The notes under the pieces: generated by a model
What the model was told of the DNA's origin: nothing
What the model saw: the letters and a program-made list of their open reading frames with translations, nothing else
The model's database searches: none
NCBI RefSeq assembly: GCF_008364845.1
Contig: NZ_VTTP01000005.1
Coordinates: 1 to 64,000 of the forward strand
Direction: 5' to 3'
Source: Actinotalea subterranea
GTDB taxonomy: Bacteria > Actinomycetota > Actinomycetes > Actinomycetales > Cellulomonadaceae
DNA: 64,000 nucleotides
Shown here: positions 44,440 through 56,199 of the stretch, one piece after another
Layout of the letters: the number at the start of each line of letters is the position of its first letter
Numbering within the stretch: the stretch's first letter is position 1
Made by a program: the position numbers and the translations under genes

Positions 44440-47074
44440 CAGAGTGCCTCTCCCTCGTTCACGTGCGCGGCGGCGGACACGCTGACGACCGCGCCGGCGT
44501 CGACCCGCAGGGTCGCGCGCACCGCGGAGCCGACCGAGCTGGTCGGGAGCCACACCACGCCGTCGGGCATCGGGGTCACGGCGAGCGGCAGGGTCACCTG
44601 GCCGGCGTCGGTCCGGACCGTCAGGCCCTCACCCGTGCTCAGCCCGAGCCCGGCGGCGGTCGCGGCCGAGAGCCGGGCGACCGGGCGCTGGGCCGTCCCG
44701 GCGAGGAACCGCTCGCCGTCCTGGCAGCGTCCGTCGTCGAGCAGCAGGTGCCACGTGGCGAGGACCGCCTGGCCCTCGCCGACGGCGGGCGGCTGCGCGG
44801 CGGGGACCGTGGGCGCGGGCGCGCGCTCCCCGTCCCACGCACCGAGGCCGTCGATCTCGGCGTGCACCTGCGCGAGGGTCCCGAGGCCGAGGCCCGCGCC
44901 CATCGTGTCGGCGAGCGCGTCGAGCACGCGGTGGTCGGCCATCGCGGTCGACGTCAGGGCCTGCGGGAACGGGCGCGGGCGCCCCTCCCAGTTGAGGAAC
45001 GTGCCGGGTCGCTCGACGGGCGGGGCGACGGGGAGCACGACGTCGGCGAGCCGCGTGACGGCGGACTCCCGGACCTCGAGGCTCACCAGGAACCCGACCT
45101 TCTCGAGCGCGGTGCGGGCGAGAGCCGGGTCGGCGAGGTCGGCCGGGTCGAGGCCGCCGACCACAAGGCCGCCGAGGGTGCCGTCGGCCGCGGCGGCGAT
45201 CATCTCGTCCGCCGAACGACCGGCCTGCGCCGGGAGCCTCTCGACGTCCCACGAGGCCGCGACGTCGACGCGGGCCTGCGCGTCGGTGACGAGCCGGCCC
45301 CCGGGCAGCAGCGCGGGCAGCGTGCCGACCTCGACGCCGCCGCGCTCCCCCGCGCGTCGCGGGATCCACGCGAGGCGGGCACCGGTGCGCCGGGCGAGGC
45401 CGAGCACCGCGGTGAGGCCACCGGGCACGGTCGCGAGGCGCTCGCCGACGAGGATGATCGCGTCGGCGCCGAGCGCGTCCGCGGCCTCGCCCAGGGCGCC
45501 GGGGGCACCGGCGGCGAGCGCGTCGAGCACCTCGGCCTCCGTCCCCGGCGCGGCCTGCAGCAGGGTCCCGTCCAGGCGCTCGAGGCCGCGCGAGGCGAAC
45601 GGTGCGACGGAGAACACGCGGTTGCGGTGCGCGAGGACACCCTTGCGCAGGCGCAGGAATGCGATGCCGCCCTCGTCCTCGGGCTCGTACGCGACGAGCA
45701 GCGTGGTCGGCGCGTTCTCGAGGTCCGCGAACGTGACCGACATGCGGCTGCCCGCGACGTGGTGGGCCAGGAAGGCCTCCTCCTCGGCGGAGTGGGGCCG
45801 GGCGCGGTGGTCGACGTCGTTGGTGCCGAGCGTGACGCGCGCGAACTTGGCGTAGGCGTACGCGTCCTCGAGCGTCAGGCGGCCACCGGGGAGCACGCCG
45901 ACGCCGCCCGCGCCGCGCGCGGCGGCGAGGCCCTCGGCCGCCGTCTCGAGCGCCTCGGCCCAGCTCGCGGGACGCAGCTCGCCGGGCGTGCCGTCCTCGC
46001 CGCGGTCGCGCACGAGCGGGACCGTCAGGCGGTCGGGCATGCCCTGCCACGTGTACGCGAAGCGGTCCTTGTCGCTGATCCACTCCTCGTTCACGGCCGG
46101 GTCGTCGCCCGCGAGGCGGCGGAGCACGACGCCGCGCCGGTGGTCGACCCGGATGGCCGCACCGTTGCTGTCGTGCTCGGCGATGCCGGGCGTCGACACC
46201 AGGTCGAACGGGCGGGCACGGAACCGGTACGCGGCGCTCGTGAGCGCGCCGACGGGGCAGATCTGCACGGTGTTGCCGGAGAAGTACGACGCGAACGGGC
46301 GGCCCGACGTGTCGAGGGCCGCGTCGCCGGCGGGTCCCGCGGCGTCCCTGGCCGGGACGCCGATCGAGGCGTCGACGGGGGTCCCGTCGGGCTGGACCCC
46401 GCGGTACACCTCGGCGGGCGCCGCGCCCGCGAAGCCGAGGACGGCCGGGTCGAACACGCCGATCTGCTGGCGCACGCCACGCTGCTGGAGGTCGATGAAC
46501 GGGTCGCCCGCGATCTCCTCCGAGAAGCGCGTGCAGCGCTGGCACAGGACGCACCGGTCGCGGTCGAGCAGGATCTGCGTCGAGATCGCGATCGGCTTGG
46601 GGAACGTGCGCTTGACGTCGTGGAAGCGGCTGCGGCCCGGACCGTTGCTCATGGTCTGGTTCTGCAGCGGGCACTCACCGCCCTTGTCGCACGTCGGGCA
46701 GTCGAGGGGGTGGTTGATGAGGAGCAGCTCGAGGTTGCCGTGCTGCGCCTTGTCGGCGACCGCGGAGGTGCGCTGCGTGCGCACGACCATGCCGGGCGTC
46801 GCCTCGAGCGTGCAGGAGGCCTGCGGCTTGGGCATGGGCCGCACGGTGCCCTCGCGGTCCGGCGTCGCGACCTCGACGAGGCACTGGCGGCACGCGCCGA
46901 CGGGCTGCAGGAGCGGGTGGTCGCAGAAGCGCGGGATCGCGATCCCGATCTGCTCGGCCGCGCGGATCACGAGCGTGCCCTTGGGGACCGACACCTCGAC
47001 GTCGTCGATGGTCAGGGTCACCTGCGGGACGGCCTGCGCCTGCTCGGCCCCGCTCGTCTGCGGCGTCGTCGTGG

Positions 47075-47078
<4 letters not shown>
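44439..47078 (-). CDS. nuoG: NADH-quinone oxidoreductase subunit G, with an insertion
   Basis: 879 residues, ATGA overlap with nuoF. N-terminal 2Fe-2S ferredoxin domain (Cys52, CRQC 63-66, then Cys89), HxxxCxxCxxxxxC 4Fe-4S motif ([17 protein letters not shown]), CVLCQRC...CPVGAL cluster, then the molybdopterin-oxidoreductase-like domain. Between GVFD (about 207-210) and [12 protein letters not shown] (from about 259) there is an extra ~50-residue segment rich in Ala/Gly/Pro/Asp that shorter NuoG proteins lack, sitting just before the last cluster ligand. Largest soluble subunit of the electron-input arm. Confidence 0.95.
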
Positions 47079-48435
<1,357 letters not shown>

Positions 48436-48436
<1 letters not shown>

Positions 48437-49272
48437 CAGGCCTCCTCGCTCGCGTCGCGGCCGGTCGGGGTGTCGGACGTGCCGCCCGCGGGCGGTGCGG
48501 CGGGCGTGTCGACGCTCGACTGCGCGCCACCCGGCTGGGGCGTGCTCGCTGCCGCCGGGGCGTTCGACGTCTCCGTGGCGTCGGCGGAGGACGAGCCGTC
48601 CATCGTCGGGGCCGTCCAGCCCTTCTCGCGTGCGAGCACGGTGCCGGCGACCGTCGCGGGGCCCGCGCCCGCGCCCTCGTCGGCGCGGCCGTCGCTGAAG
48701 CCCGCGAGCACGCGCGACATGGCCTTGAAGGAGCAGACCGACGCCGCACCGCGCGTCGGCGCGACCTCGTCGCCCGCGCGCAGCCGGTCGACGACGTCCT
48801 TGGCCGTCGCGGGCGTCTGGTTGTCGAAGAACTCCCAGTTGACCATCATCACGGGCGCGTAGTCGCACGCCGCGTTGCACTCGACCCGCTCGAGCGTGAT
48901 CTTCCCGTCCGCGGTCGTCTCGTCGTGACCGACCCCGAGGTGCTCCGACAGCTCCTCGTAGATCGCGTCGCCGCCCATGACCGCGCACAGGGTGTTGGTG
49001 CACACGCCGACGGTGTAGTCCCCGTTGGGGTGCCGCTTGTACTGCGTGTAGAACGTCGCGACGGCGGAGACCTCCGCGGTCGTCAGCCCGAGCGTCCGGG
49101 CGCAGAACGCGATGCCGTCGGGGCTGACGTACCCGTCCTCGGACTGCACGAGGTGCAGGAGCGGCAGCAGCGCGGACCGCGGCTCCGGGTACCGCGCCAC
49201 GGCGGTCGCGGCGTCGCGCTCGAGGCGCTCGAGCTTGGTGCCCTCGTAGGGCTCGTATCCGGTGGTCGCCAT
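48436..49272 (-). CDS. nuoE: NADH-quinone oxidoreductase subunit E
   Basis: 278 residues, TGATG overlap with nuoD. Thioredoxin-like 2Fe-2S subunit; ligands in GVCTNTLCAVMGG and ECNAACDYAPVMMVN. After about residue 200 there is a ~75-residue Ala/Ser/Pro/Thr-rich extension, which makes the protein longer than E. coli NuoE (~166 residues). It pairs with NuoF. Confidence 0.96.
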
Positions 49273-50624
49273 CAGCGGTCCACCCCTCCCAGCACAGGGT
49301 CGAGCGCGGCCACCGCGACGACGACGTCGGCCACCTGGCCGCCCTCGCACATCAGGGACACGGCCTGCAGGTTGTTGAAGGACGGGTCGCGGAAGTGCGC
49401 CCGGTAGGGCCTCGTGCCGCCGTCGGACACGAGGTGGACCCCGAGCTCGCCGCGCGGGTGCTCGACCGTCTGGAAGACCTGGCCCGCGGGCACGCGGAAC
49501 CCCTCGGTGACGAGCTTGAAGTGGTGGATCAGGGACTCCATGGAGGTGCCCATGATCTCCTTGATGTGGTCGAGCGAGTTGCCCATGCCGTCGGAGCCGA
49601 TAGCGAGCTGCGCGGGCCACGCGATCTTCTTGTCGGCGACCATCACCGGGCCGGGGCCGAGGTGCTGGAGGCGCTCGACCGTCTGCTCGACGATCCGCAG
49701 CGACTGGTAGCACTCCTCGATCCGCAGGACGGTGCGGGAGTACGAGTCGGCGTCCGTCGACGTGGGGACGTCGAAGTCGTAGGTCTCGTAGCCGCAGTAC
49801 GGCTCGGCCTTGCGCACGTCGTACGGGAGGCCCGCGGAGCGGAGCACCGGGCCCGTGATGCCGAGCGCCATGCAGCCGGCGAGGCTCAGGTGCCCGATGC
49901 CGACGGTGCGGCCCAGGTAGATCGGGTTCGCGAGCATGAGGTCGCTCAGCTGGCCGATGTAGTCCTTGACCTTGACGATCGCCTCGCGGATCGTGTCGAG
50001 GGCACCCGGCGGGATGTCCTGCGCGACACCGCCCGGGCGGATGTACGCCATGTTCATGCGCAGACCCGTGACGAGCTCGAAGACCCGCAGGATCTCCTCG
50101 CGGGCCGTGAAGCCCGTCGTCATGATCGTCGTCGCGCCGAGCTCGTTGCCGCCCGTGCCGAGCGCCACGAGGTGGGACGCGACACGGTTGAGCTCCATCA
50201 TCATCACGCGGATGACGGTCGCGCGCTCCGGGACGTCCTGCGTGATGCCGAGGAGCTTCTCGACCGCGAGGCAGTACGCGGTCTCCTGGAACATGTTCGC
50301 GAGGTAGTCCATGCGCGTGCAGAACGTGGGGCCCTGCACCCAGGTGCGGAACTCCATGTTCTTCTCGATGCCGGTGTGCAGGTAGCCGATGCCGCAGCGC
50401 GCCTCGGTGACCGTCTCGCCGTCGATCTCGAGCATGAGGCGGAGCACGCCGTGCGTCGACGGGTGCTGCGGGCCCATGTTGACGACGATGCGCTCCTCGC
50501 CGAGCCGGGCCGCCTCCTCCGCGATCTCGGACCAGTCGCCACCGGTCGCCTCGAAGGTCGGGACGCCCTCGGTGGCCTCGTCCACGATGTGCGGGCTGGC
50601 GTGGGGGGTCTGGGAGTTGCTCAT
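49272..50624 (-). CDS. nuoD: NADH-quinone oxidoreductase subunit D
   Basis: 450 residues, TGATG overlap with nuoC. 49-kDa-type subunit with [15 protein letters not shown] near residue 50, the quinone-site His and downstream RTYFARGDLE-type region replaced by conserved [20 protein letters not shown] and C-terminal DPVLGGVDR. Separate from NuoC (not fused as in E. coli). Works with NuoB at the quinone site. Confidence 0.96.
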   Translation of the reverse strand: MSNSQTPHASPHIVDEATEGVPTFEATGGDWSEIAEEAARLGEERIVVNMGPQHPSTHGVLRLMLEIDGETVTEARCGIGYLHTGIEKNMEFRTWVQGPTFCTRMDYLANMFQETAYCLAVEKLLGITQDVPERATVIRVMMMELNRVASHLVALGTGGNELGATTIMTTGFTAREEILRVFELVTGLRMNMAYIRPGGVAQDIPPGALDTIREAIVKVKDYIGQLSDLMLANPIYLGRTVGIGHLSLAGCMALGITGPVLRSAGLPYDVRKAEPYCGYETYDFDVPTSTDADSYSRTVLRIEECYQSLRIVEQTVERLQHLGPGPVMVADKKIAWPAQLAIGSDGMGNSLDHIKEIMGTSMESLIHHFKLVTEGFRVPAGQVFQTVEHPRGELGVHLVSDGGTRPYRAHFRDPSFNNLQAVSLMCEGGQVADVVVAVAALDPVLGGVDR

Positions 50625-51469
50625 CAGCTGTACGACCTCCGCGTGTCGGGCGGCGGGATGTGCGCGCCCTTGTACTCCACCGGGATCCCGCCGAGCGGGT
50701 AGTCCTTGCGCTGCGGGTGGCCCGGCCAGTCGTCGGGCATCTCGATCCGCGCGAGCCCGGGGTGCCCGTCGAACACGATGCCGAAGAAGTCCCAGGTCTC
50801 GCGCTCGTGCCAGTCGTGCCCGGGGTAGACGGGGACGCTCGACGGGATGTGCGGGTCGGCGTCGGGCACCGAGACCTCGAGCCGCAGGCGGCGCGTGTGG
50901 GTCACGGACATGAGGTGGTAGACGGCGTGGAGCTCGCGGCCCGTGTCGTGCGGGTAGTGCACGCCGGAGACGCCGAGCCCGAGCTCGAAGCGCAGGTCCT
51001 GGTCGTCACGCAGCGCACGGCACACGGTCACCACGTGCTCACGGTGCACGTGGAGCGTGAGCTCCCCGCGGTCGACGACGACCTTCTCGATCGCGGCGTC
51101 GAACGGTGTGCCGCCCTCCTCGAGGACCTCGGCCAGCACGTCGACGACCTCGTCAAACCAGCCGCCGTAGGGCCGCTCGCTCGGGCCGGGCATCGCGATC
51201 GTCGCCACGAGCCCGCCGAAGCCGCTCGTGTCGCCCGAGCCGTGCACGCCGAACATGCCCTCACGGACCTGCACGACCTCGAGCATCGGGTGCGCAGGGC
51301 CCGCGGGCGCGGGGACGTTCTGGGCGGCCGACTCGTGCGCGGTCTCGGTGCTCTTCTGCGGGGTCGACGCCGCGTCCGTGCCGACCGGGCCGCTGCCGAC
51401 CTTGGCCGCGGCCGCGGCGTCCTTCGCCTCGGCCGGCGTGGCCGCGGCGTCCTTGGGGGTCTCGCTCAC
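50624..51469 (-). CDS. nuoC: NADH-quinone oxidoreductase subunit C
   Basis: 281 residues, GTG start in a GTGA overlap with nuoB. A ~60-residue Ala/Lys/Thr-rich N-terminal leader precedes the 30-kDa domain ([58 protein letters not shown]), which is the signature of NuoC. Peripheral arm subunit without cofactors. Confidence 0.96.
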   Translation of the reverse strand: MSETPKDAAATPAEAKDAAAAAKVGSGPVGTDAASTPQKSTETAHESAAQNVPAPAGPAHPMLEVVQVREGMFGVHGSGDTSGFGGLVATIAMPGPSERPYGGWFDEVVDVLAEVLEEGGTPFDAAIEKVVVDRGELTLHVHREHVVTVCRALRDDQDLRFELGLGVSGVHYPHDTGRELHAVYHLMSVTHTRRLRLEVSVPDADPHIPSSVPVYPGHDWHERETWDFFGIVFDGHPGLARIEMPDDWPGHPQRKDYPLGGIPVEYKGAHIPPPDTRRSYS

Positions 51470-52017
51470 CGCAGCAGCCCCTTCATCTGGGAGGTCGGCG
51501 TGGCCTCGAGCGCGGCGGCCTCCGCGGCGCGGGCCGCGGCCTCGCGGTTCACGCCGAGCGGCTCGGCCTGGATCTGCTCGTGCAGCGTGAGGATCGCGTT
51601 GAGGAGCATCTCCGGGCGCGGCGGGCAGCCGGGCAGGTAGATGTCCACGGGCACGATGTGGTCGACGCCCTGGACGATCGCGTAGTTGTTGAACATGCCG
51701 CCCGACGACGCGCAGACGCCCATCGACAGGACCCACTTGGGCTCGGACATCTGGTCGTAGACCTGGCGCACGACGGGGGCCATCTTCTGGCTCACCCGAC
51801 CGGCGACGATCATCAGGTCGGCCTGGCGCGGCGACGCGCGGAAGACCTCCATGCCGAAGCGGGAGATGTCGAACCGCGACGTGCCCGCGGCCATCATCTC
51901 GATCGCGCAGCACGCGAGGCCGAAGGTCACCGGCCAGAGCGACGCCTTGCGCATGTAGCCCGCGAAGCCCTCGACCGTCGTCAGCAGGAACCCCGACGGT
52001 GCGTCCTCGATACCCAT
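51466..52017 (-). CDS. nuoB: NADH-quinone oxidoreductase subunit B
   Basis: 183 residues, ATG 52017 with GGAGGAGGG upstream. Carries the terminal cluster N2: tandem cysteines in LACCAIEMM, plus [10 protein letters not shown] and [10 protein letters not shown]. It hands electrons to quinone. A C-terminal Ala-rich tail follows. 67 bases separate it from nuoA. Confidence 0.97.
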   Translation of the reverse strand: MGIEDAPSGFLLTTVEGFAGYMRKASLWPVTFGLACCAIEMMAAGTSRFDISRFGMEVFRASPRQADLMIVAGRVSQKMAPVVRQVYDQMSEPKWVLSMGVCASSGGMFNNYAIVQGVDHIVPVDIYLPGCPPRPEMLLNAILTLHEQIQAEPLGVNREAAARAAEAAALEATPTSQMKGLLR

Positions 52018-52084
52018 GGCCCTCCTCCTTCCTTCCTTGCGTCCGCCCGGCTGGCGTCCGGTGCGACCTGCACGTGCGCCGGGC

Positions 52085-52447
52085 TCAGTCCCACTCGAAC
52101 CCGCCGCGCCGCCACTCGTACACGAACGGCACCGTGATGAGGACGAGGAAGGTCATCATGGCCACGACCCCGAAGAGCGCGAGCTCCCCGAAGGCGACGG
52201 CCCACGGGTACATGAAGACGACCTCGATGTCGAAGACGATGAAGGTCATCGCGACGAGGTAGTACTTGATCGGGAACCGGCCGCCGCCGACGGCGTGGGG
52301 CGTCGGGTCGATGCCGCACTCGTAGGCCTCGAGCTTGGCGCGGTTGTATCGCCGCGGGCCGATGATCGCGCTCGCGCCGACCCCGCCGAGGGCCAGGACG
52401 CCTGCGACGCCCATGAGGACCAGGATCGGGACGTACGGGTTGCTCAT
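52085..52447 (-). CDS. nuoA: NADH-quinone oxidoreductase subunit A
   Basis: 120 residues, ATG 52447 with GGAGGG upstream; the longer open frame upstream is non-coding. Three membrane helices and the conserved loop [20 protein letters not shown], followed by [16 protein letters not shown]. First gene of the nuoA-N operon. Confidence 0.96.
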   Translation of the reverse strand: MSNPYVPILVLMGVAGVLALGGVGASAIIGPRRYNRAKLEAYECGIDPTPHAVGGGRFPIKYYLVAMTFIVFDIEVVFMYPWAVAFGELALFGVVAMMTFLVLITVPFVYEWRRGGFEWD

Positions 52448-52502
52448 CGGGCCCTCCAGTGTCGGGGCGGTCGCAGCGTCGGCGGCGCGGTAGGTACGTG
52501 GT

Positions 52503-52536
52503 TCGGCGAGGCCGCCGGAGCCGTGGCCTCCGCCGA
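52503..52536 (-). terminator. Hairpin between menJ and the nuo operon
   Basis: TCGGCGAGGC (52503-52512) pairs with GCCTCCGCCGA (52526-52536) with one bulged base and a 13-base loop. It sits just after the menJ stop in the 100-base gap before nuoA and may end menJ transcription. No clear nuo promoter motif was recognised in the remainder. Confidence 0.5.
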
Positions 52537-52547
52537 GTGTCGTCGGG

Positions 52548-53858
52548 TCATGCTGCGGGCGCAATCCGGGTCAGGGTCGCGATGAACCTGTCCGAGAGGT
52601 CGCCCCCACGAGGCTCCCACACGTCGGACAGCAGCTTGAGCGTGAGCCGCATCAGGGCGGGTCGCGGCAGGCCGTACCGGGTGCACACGCGCATGACCTC
52701 GGGGTGCTCGATGAGCTTCACGAAGACGCGGCCCAGCGTGTAGTAGCCGCCCAGCTCGTCGGCCATGACGCGGGGGTAGCTCGCGAGGACGCGCTCACGC
52801 TCCGCGTCGGTCGAGCGGGCCTTCGCCTGCGCGACCACCTCGGCGGCACGCCGCGCGGCCTGCATCGCGTAGGCGATGCCCTCGCCGTTGAAGGGGCTGA
52901 CCATGCCGCCCGCGTCGCCGACGAGCATCAGGCCGCGCGTGTAGTGCGGCTTGCGGTTGAAGCCCATCGGCAGGGCCGCGCTGCGCACGGGGCCCACCTG
53001 GTTCTCGGGGGTGAACTCCCACTCGGCGGGCGTGTTCGCGACCCACCGCTGCAGGAGGTCCTTGTAGTCGATCTTGGTCGCGGTCGCGCGCGAGCTCACG
53101 CTGCCCAGGCCGACGTTCGCGGTCCCGTCGCCGAGGCCGAAGATCCAGCCGTAGCCGGGCATGAGGTTGGAGCGGCCCGGCTCGCCGTCCCAGAGCTCGA
53201 GGTGGCTCTCCATCCACTCGTCCGCGTGGCGCGGCGTGCGGAAGTAGGTGCGCACCGCGACGCCCATGGGGCGGTTCGGGTTCTTCTCGATGCCGAGGGC
53301 CAGCGCGAGGCGCGCGGAGACGCCGTCGGCGGCGATCACGACGGGCGCGCGGTAGGTGACCTCGTCACCCGCGCGCCGGCCGTCCGCGTCGACCGGCCGC
53401 GCCGTGACGCCGACGACGCGGCCCGTGCGCTCGTGCAGCACGGGTCCCGTGACGTTCATCTGCTCGACGATCCGTGCACCCGCGGCGCGGGCGTGCCGGG
53501 CGAGCGTGTCGTCGAAGTCCTTGCGGGTGCGGCTCACGCCGTAGGACGGGAACGAGTCCAGGTCCGGCCACGGCAGCTCGAGGCGGTGCCCGCCGCCGTA
53601 GACGCGCAGGCCCTTGTTGCGGATCCAGCCGTCCTCCTCGCGCATGGGCACGCCCATCGCGACGAGCTCGCGGACCGAGCGCGGGGTGAAGCCGTCGCCG
53701 CACACCTTCTCGCGCGGGAAGGCGGTCTTCTCGAGGACCAGGACGTCCAGGCCGGCGACCGCGAGGTAGTACGCGGCGGTCGAGCCGGCAGGCCCGGCAC
53801 CGACGACGATGACGTCGGCGTCATCGTGCTGGCCCACAGTCCCCACGCCCTGCCTCAT
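52548..53858 (-). CDS. menJ: Geranylgeranyl reductase family flavoprotein, probable menaquinone reductase MenJ
   Basis: 436 residues from ATG 53858 (other in-frame starts lie slightly up- and downstream). FAD Rossmann motif VIVVGAGPAGSTAA at 16-29, family motif PREKVCGDGFTPRSV, and the second FAD motif LMLVGDAGGMVSPFNGEGI. These enzymes saturate isoprenoid double bonds. Being next to menG, menF and complex I, and with a polyprenyl synthase nearby, it fits MenJ, which reduces the beta-isoprene unit of menaquinone as in mycobacteria, rather than a lipid or chlorophyll reductase (family plus context inference). Confidence 0.85.
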   Translation of the reverse strand: MRQGVGTVGQHDDADVIVVGAGPAGSTAAYYLAVAGLDVLVLEKTAFPREKVCGDGFTPRSVRELVAMGVPMREEDGWIRNKGLRVYGGGHRLELPWPDLDSFPSYGVSRTRKDFDDTLARHARAAGARIVEQMNVTGPVLHERTGRVVGVTARPVDADGRRAGDEVTYRAPVVIAADGVSARLALALGIEKNPNRPMGVAVRTYFRTPRHADEWMESHLELWDGEPGRSNLMPGYGWIFGLGDGTANVGLGSVSSRATATKIDYKDLLQRWVANTPAEWEFTPENQVGPVRSAALPMGFNRKPHYTRGLMLVGDAGGMVSPFNGEGIAYAMQAARRAAEVVAQAKARSTDAERERVLASYPRVMADELGGYYTLGRVFVKLIEHPEVMRVCTRYGLPRPALMRLTLKLLSDVWEPRGGDLSDRFIATLTRIAPAA

Positions 53859-53891
53859 CCTTGTGAAGGGATTCACGAAACGAACCGGCTC

Positions 53892-53897
53892 AGTGTA
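53892..53897 (-). promoter_or_regulatory. Possible -10 element of menJ
   Basis: TACACT on the minus strand, 34 bases before the menJ start codon. No good -35 is visible. The adjoining GAGGCTTACCTACC (53923-53936) resembles half of a DtxR/IdeR iron box. Both are weak calls. Confidence 0.3.
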
Positions 53898-53952
53898 TCC
53901 GCGGCTCCAGGGCATGTCTGCTGAGGCTTACCTACCCTGACGGACCTTCGTC

Positions 53953-54696
53953 CTATTTGTCTGCGGGCGGGGGGCCGGCGAGGTCGGGACCTAGGTCGGC
54001 GTCCTGCGGCCGGGTCGCCCGGTGCAGCGCGACGATGCCGCCGGACAGGTTCCGGTAGGCGACGTCGCGCCACCCCGCACGGCGCACGAGCCGCGCCAGA
54101 CCGTGCTGGTCCGGCCACTGAGCGATCGACTCCGCCAGGTACACGTACGCGTCCGGCTCGCGCGACACGGCACGCGCCACCGGGGGCAGCGCGCGCATGA
54201 GGTACTCCGAGTACAGGGTCCGGAACGGGGCCCACGACGGCGTCGAGAACTCGCACACCACGAGCCGCCCGCCCGGACGGGTCACCCGCAGCATCTCGCG
54301 CAGCGCCGCCGTCGTGTCCGCCACGTTGCGCAGGCCGAACGAGATCGTCACCGCGTCGAACGACGCGTCGGCGAACGGCAGGCGCATCGCGTCGCCCGCC
54401 GTGAACGGCAGGTCGGGCCGGCGCGCCTTGCCGACCTCGAGCATGCCGACCGAGAAGTCGCACGGGACCACCCGCACGCCGGCGGCGTCGAACGGCTCGC
54501 TCGACGTCCCGGTGCCCGCGGCCAGGTCCAGGACCGTGTCGCCCGGCAGCGCGTCGACCGCGCGGATCGTCGCGGTGCGCCACCGCCGGTCCTGGCCGAG
54601 CGAGATGACGTCGTTGGTCAGGTCGTACCGGCGCGCGATCGCGTCGAACATCCGGGCGACCTCGTGCGGCTGCTTCTCCAGGGTGGCGCGGGGCAT
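53953..54696 (-). CDS. menG: Demethylmenaquinone methyltransferase
   Basis: 247 residues from ATG 54696 ([20 protein letters not shown]). UbiE/MenG family: SAM-binding [33 protein letters not shown] and [17 protein letters not shown] are diagnostic. It methylates demethylmenaquinone, the last ring-forming step. The 94-base gap to menJ may hold its own promoter. Divergent from menF with only 52 bases between starts and no clear ribosome site, so a leaderless transcript is possible. Confidence 0.95.
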   Translation of the reverse strand: MPRATLEKQPHEVARMFDAIARRYDLTNDVISLGQDRRWRTATIRAVDALPGDTVLDLAAGTGTSSEPFDAAGVRVVPCDFSVGMLEVGKARRPDLPFTAGDAMRLPFADASFDAVTISFGLRNVADTTAALREMLRVTRPGGRLVVCEFSTPSWAPFRTLYSEYLMRALPPVARAVSREPDAYVYLAESIAQWPDQHGLARLVRRAGWRDVAYRNLSGGIVALHRATRPQDADLGPDLAGPPPADK

Positions 54697-54734
54697 GGCG
54701 ACAGTCTGGCAGGCCCGCACCACCGCGCCGGTCC

Positions 54735-54740
54735 TACGCT
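54735..54740 (+). promoter_or_regulatory. Possible -10 element of menF
   Basis: TACGCT lies eight bases before ATG 54749 and no Shine-Dalgarno is present, which would suit a leaderless or near-leaderless mRNA. No -35 match. Confidence 0.35.
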
Positions 54741-54748
54741 GTACGGCG

Positions 54749-56074
54749 ATGAGCACCGACCCGATCGCGCCAGGGAGCGCCGCACCCGCGGTCGGCACCC
54801 TCCCGCTCCCCCTCGTCTCGCGCACCGTCCGCGTCGACCCCGCCGAGCTGCCCGCAGACCTCCTGGACCTGCTCCCGCCCGACGGTGGCACGAGCTGGCT
54901 CCGACGCGGCGACGGCCTCGTCGCGTGGGGCGAGGTCGCCAGGATCACGACGTCGGGCCCCGACCGGTTCGCCGACGCCGAGGCCGCCTGGCGCACGGCG
55001 GCCGCGCGGGCCGTCGTGCGCGACGAGGTGCGCCTGCCCGGCACCGGGCCCGTCGCGTTCGGCTCGTTCGCGTTCGCCGACGCGTCGAGCGCGGGCGGCG
55101 TGCTCGTCGTGCCGAGCGTGGTCGTCGGGCGCCGCGGCGAGACCGCGTGGATCACCGCCATCGACGTCGCCGCCGTGAGCGCGCCCCCCGGCCCCGCGTC
55201 GCTCACCCGGCACGAGCGGCCGGCGTCCCCCGGCGCCGTGACCTACACCGACGGTGCCCTGAGCGCCGAGGGCTGGCAGGACGCGGTCGCCGAGGCCGTC
55301 GCACACATCCGCGCCGGCGACCTCGACAAGGTCGTGCTCGCGCGGGACGTCGTCGCCCGCACGCAGGAGCCGCTCGACGCGCGGTGGGTGCTGCACCGGC
55401 TCGCCGCCGACTACCCCTCGTGCTGGACGTTCGCCGTCGACGGCCTCCTGGGCGCGACGCCCGAGCTCCTCGTGCGCAGCGAGAAGGGCCTGGTCACCTC
55501 ACGCGTCCTCGCGGGCACCATCCGCCGGACCGGGGACGACGACGCCGACCTCGCCCGGGCGGCGATCCTCGCGCACTCCTCCAAGGACCTCGAGGAGCAC
55601 GAGTACGCGGTCGAGTCGCTCACGCGCACCCTCTCGCCCTTCTGCTCGTCGACCAACGTCCCTGAGACGCCGTTCGTGCTGCACCTGCCCAACGTGCTGC
55701 ACCTCGCGACCGACGTCACGGGTGTCCTGTCGACCGAGGGCGCGGCGCCCGTGCCCTCCAGCCTCACGCTCGCCGCGGCCCTGCACCCGACGGCCGCGGT
55801 GGCCGGGACCCCGACGGCCGCCGCGTGCGCGCTCATCGGCCGGATCGAGGGCATGGACCGGGCCCGCTACGCCGGGCCCGTCGGATGGGTCGGGGCCGAC
55901 GGCGACGGCGAGTGGGGCATCGCCCTCCGCTCGGCCGAGCTCGACCGCCAGGACGGGCACCGCCTCCGGCTCTTCGCGGGCTGCGGGATCGTCGCGGCGT
56001 CGGTGCCGAGTGCCGAGCTGGCCGAGTCGGAGGCCAAGCTCGAGCCGATGCGGCACGCGCTGCGCACCGACTGA
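54749..56074 (+). CDS. menF: Isochorismate synthase (menaquinone)
   Basis: 441 residues, ATG 54749. Chorismate-binding domain in the C-terminal ~270 residues: [59 protein letters not shown], and [18 protein letters not shown] carry the family's catalytic and Mg2+ residues. It makes isochorismate, the first step of menaquinone synthesis; its neighbours are other men genes, so a salicylate or siderophore role is less likely. Ends before a bidirectional terminator. Confidence 0.93.
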   Translation: MSTDPIAPGSAAPAVGTLPLPLVSRTVRVDPAELPADLLDLLPPDGGTSWLRRGDGLVAWGEVARITTSGPDRFADAEAAWRTAAARAVVRDEVRLPGTGPVAFGSFAFADASSAGGVLVVPSVVVGRRGETAWITAIDVAAVSAPPGPASLTRHERPASPGAVTYTDGALSAEGWQDAVAEAVAHIRAGDLDKVVLARDVVARTQEPLDARWVLHRLAADYPSCWTFAVDGLLGATPELLVRSEKGLVTSRVLAGTIRRTGDDDADLARAAILAHSSKDLEEHEYAVESLTRTLSPFCSSTNVPETPFVLHLPNVLHLATDVTGVLSTEGAAPVPSSLTLAAALHPTAAVAGTPTAAACALIGRIEGMDRARYAGPVGWVGADGDGEWGIALRSAELDRQDGHRLRLFAGCGIVAASVPSAELAESEAKLEPMRHALRTD

Positions 56075-56145
56075 CCGGCACCGGCTGACCGGCACCGCCA
56101 CGGCCCGGGCCGACCGACCTCGACCCGGCCGCACCGACATGGGCC

Positions 56146-56177
56146 CGGCCCGGCGGTAGGGGGAGACCGCCGGGCCG
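56146..56177. terminator. Bidirectional terminator between menF and the HtrA gene
   Basis: Perfect 12-bp stem CGGCCCGGCGGT (56146-56157) with ACCGCCGGGCCG (56166-56177) and an eight-base loop, between convergent genes. Confidence 0.85.
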
Positions 56178-56199
56178 GAGCTGGTGGGCAGGACGGGCG

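Noticed and set aside
42727-45855. A 1042-codon plus-strand open frame opposite nuoG, nuoH and nuoI
   Set aside because: Antisense shadow caused by high GC; composition is Arg/Gly/Asp-rich without motifs, and the opposite strand encodes complete complex I subunits.
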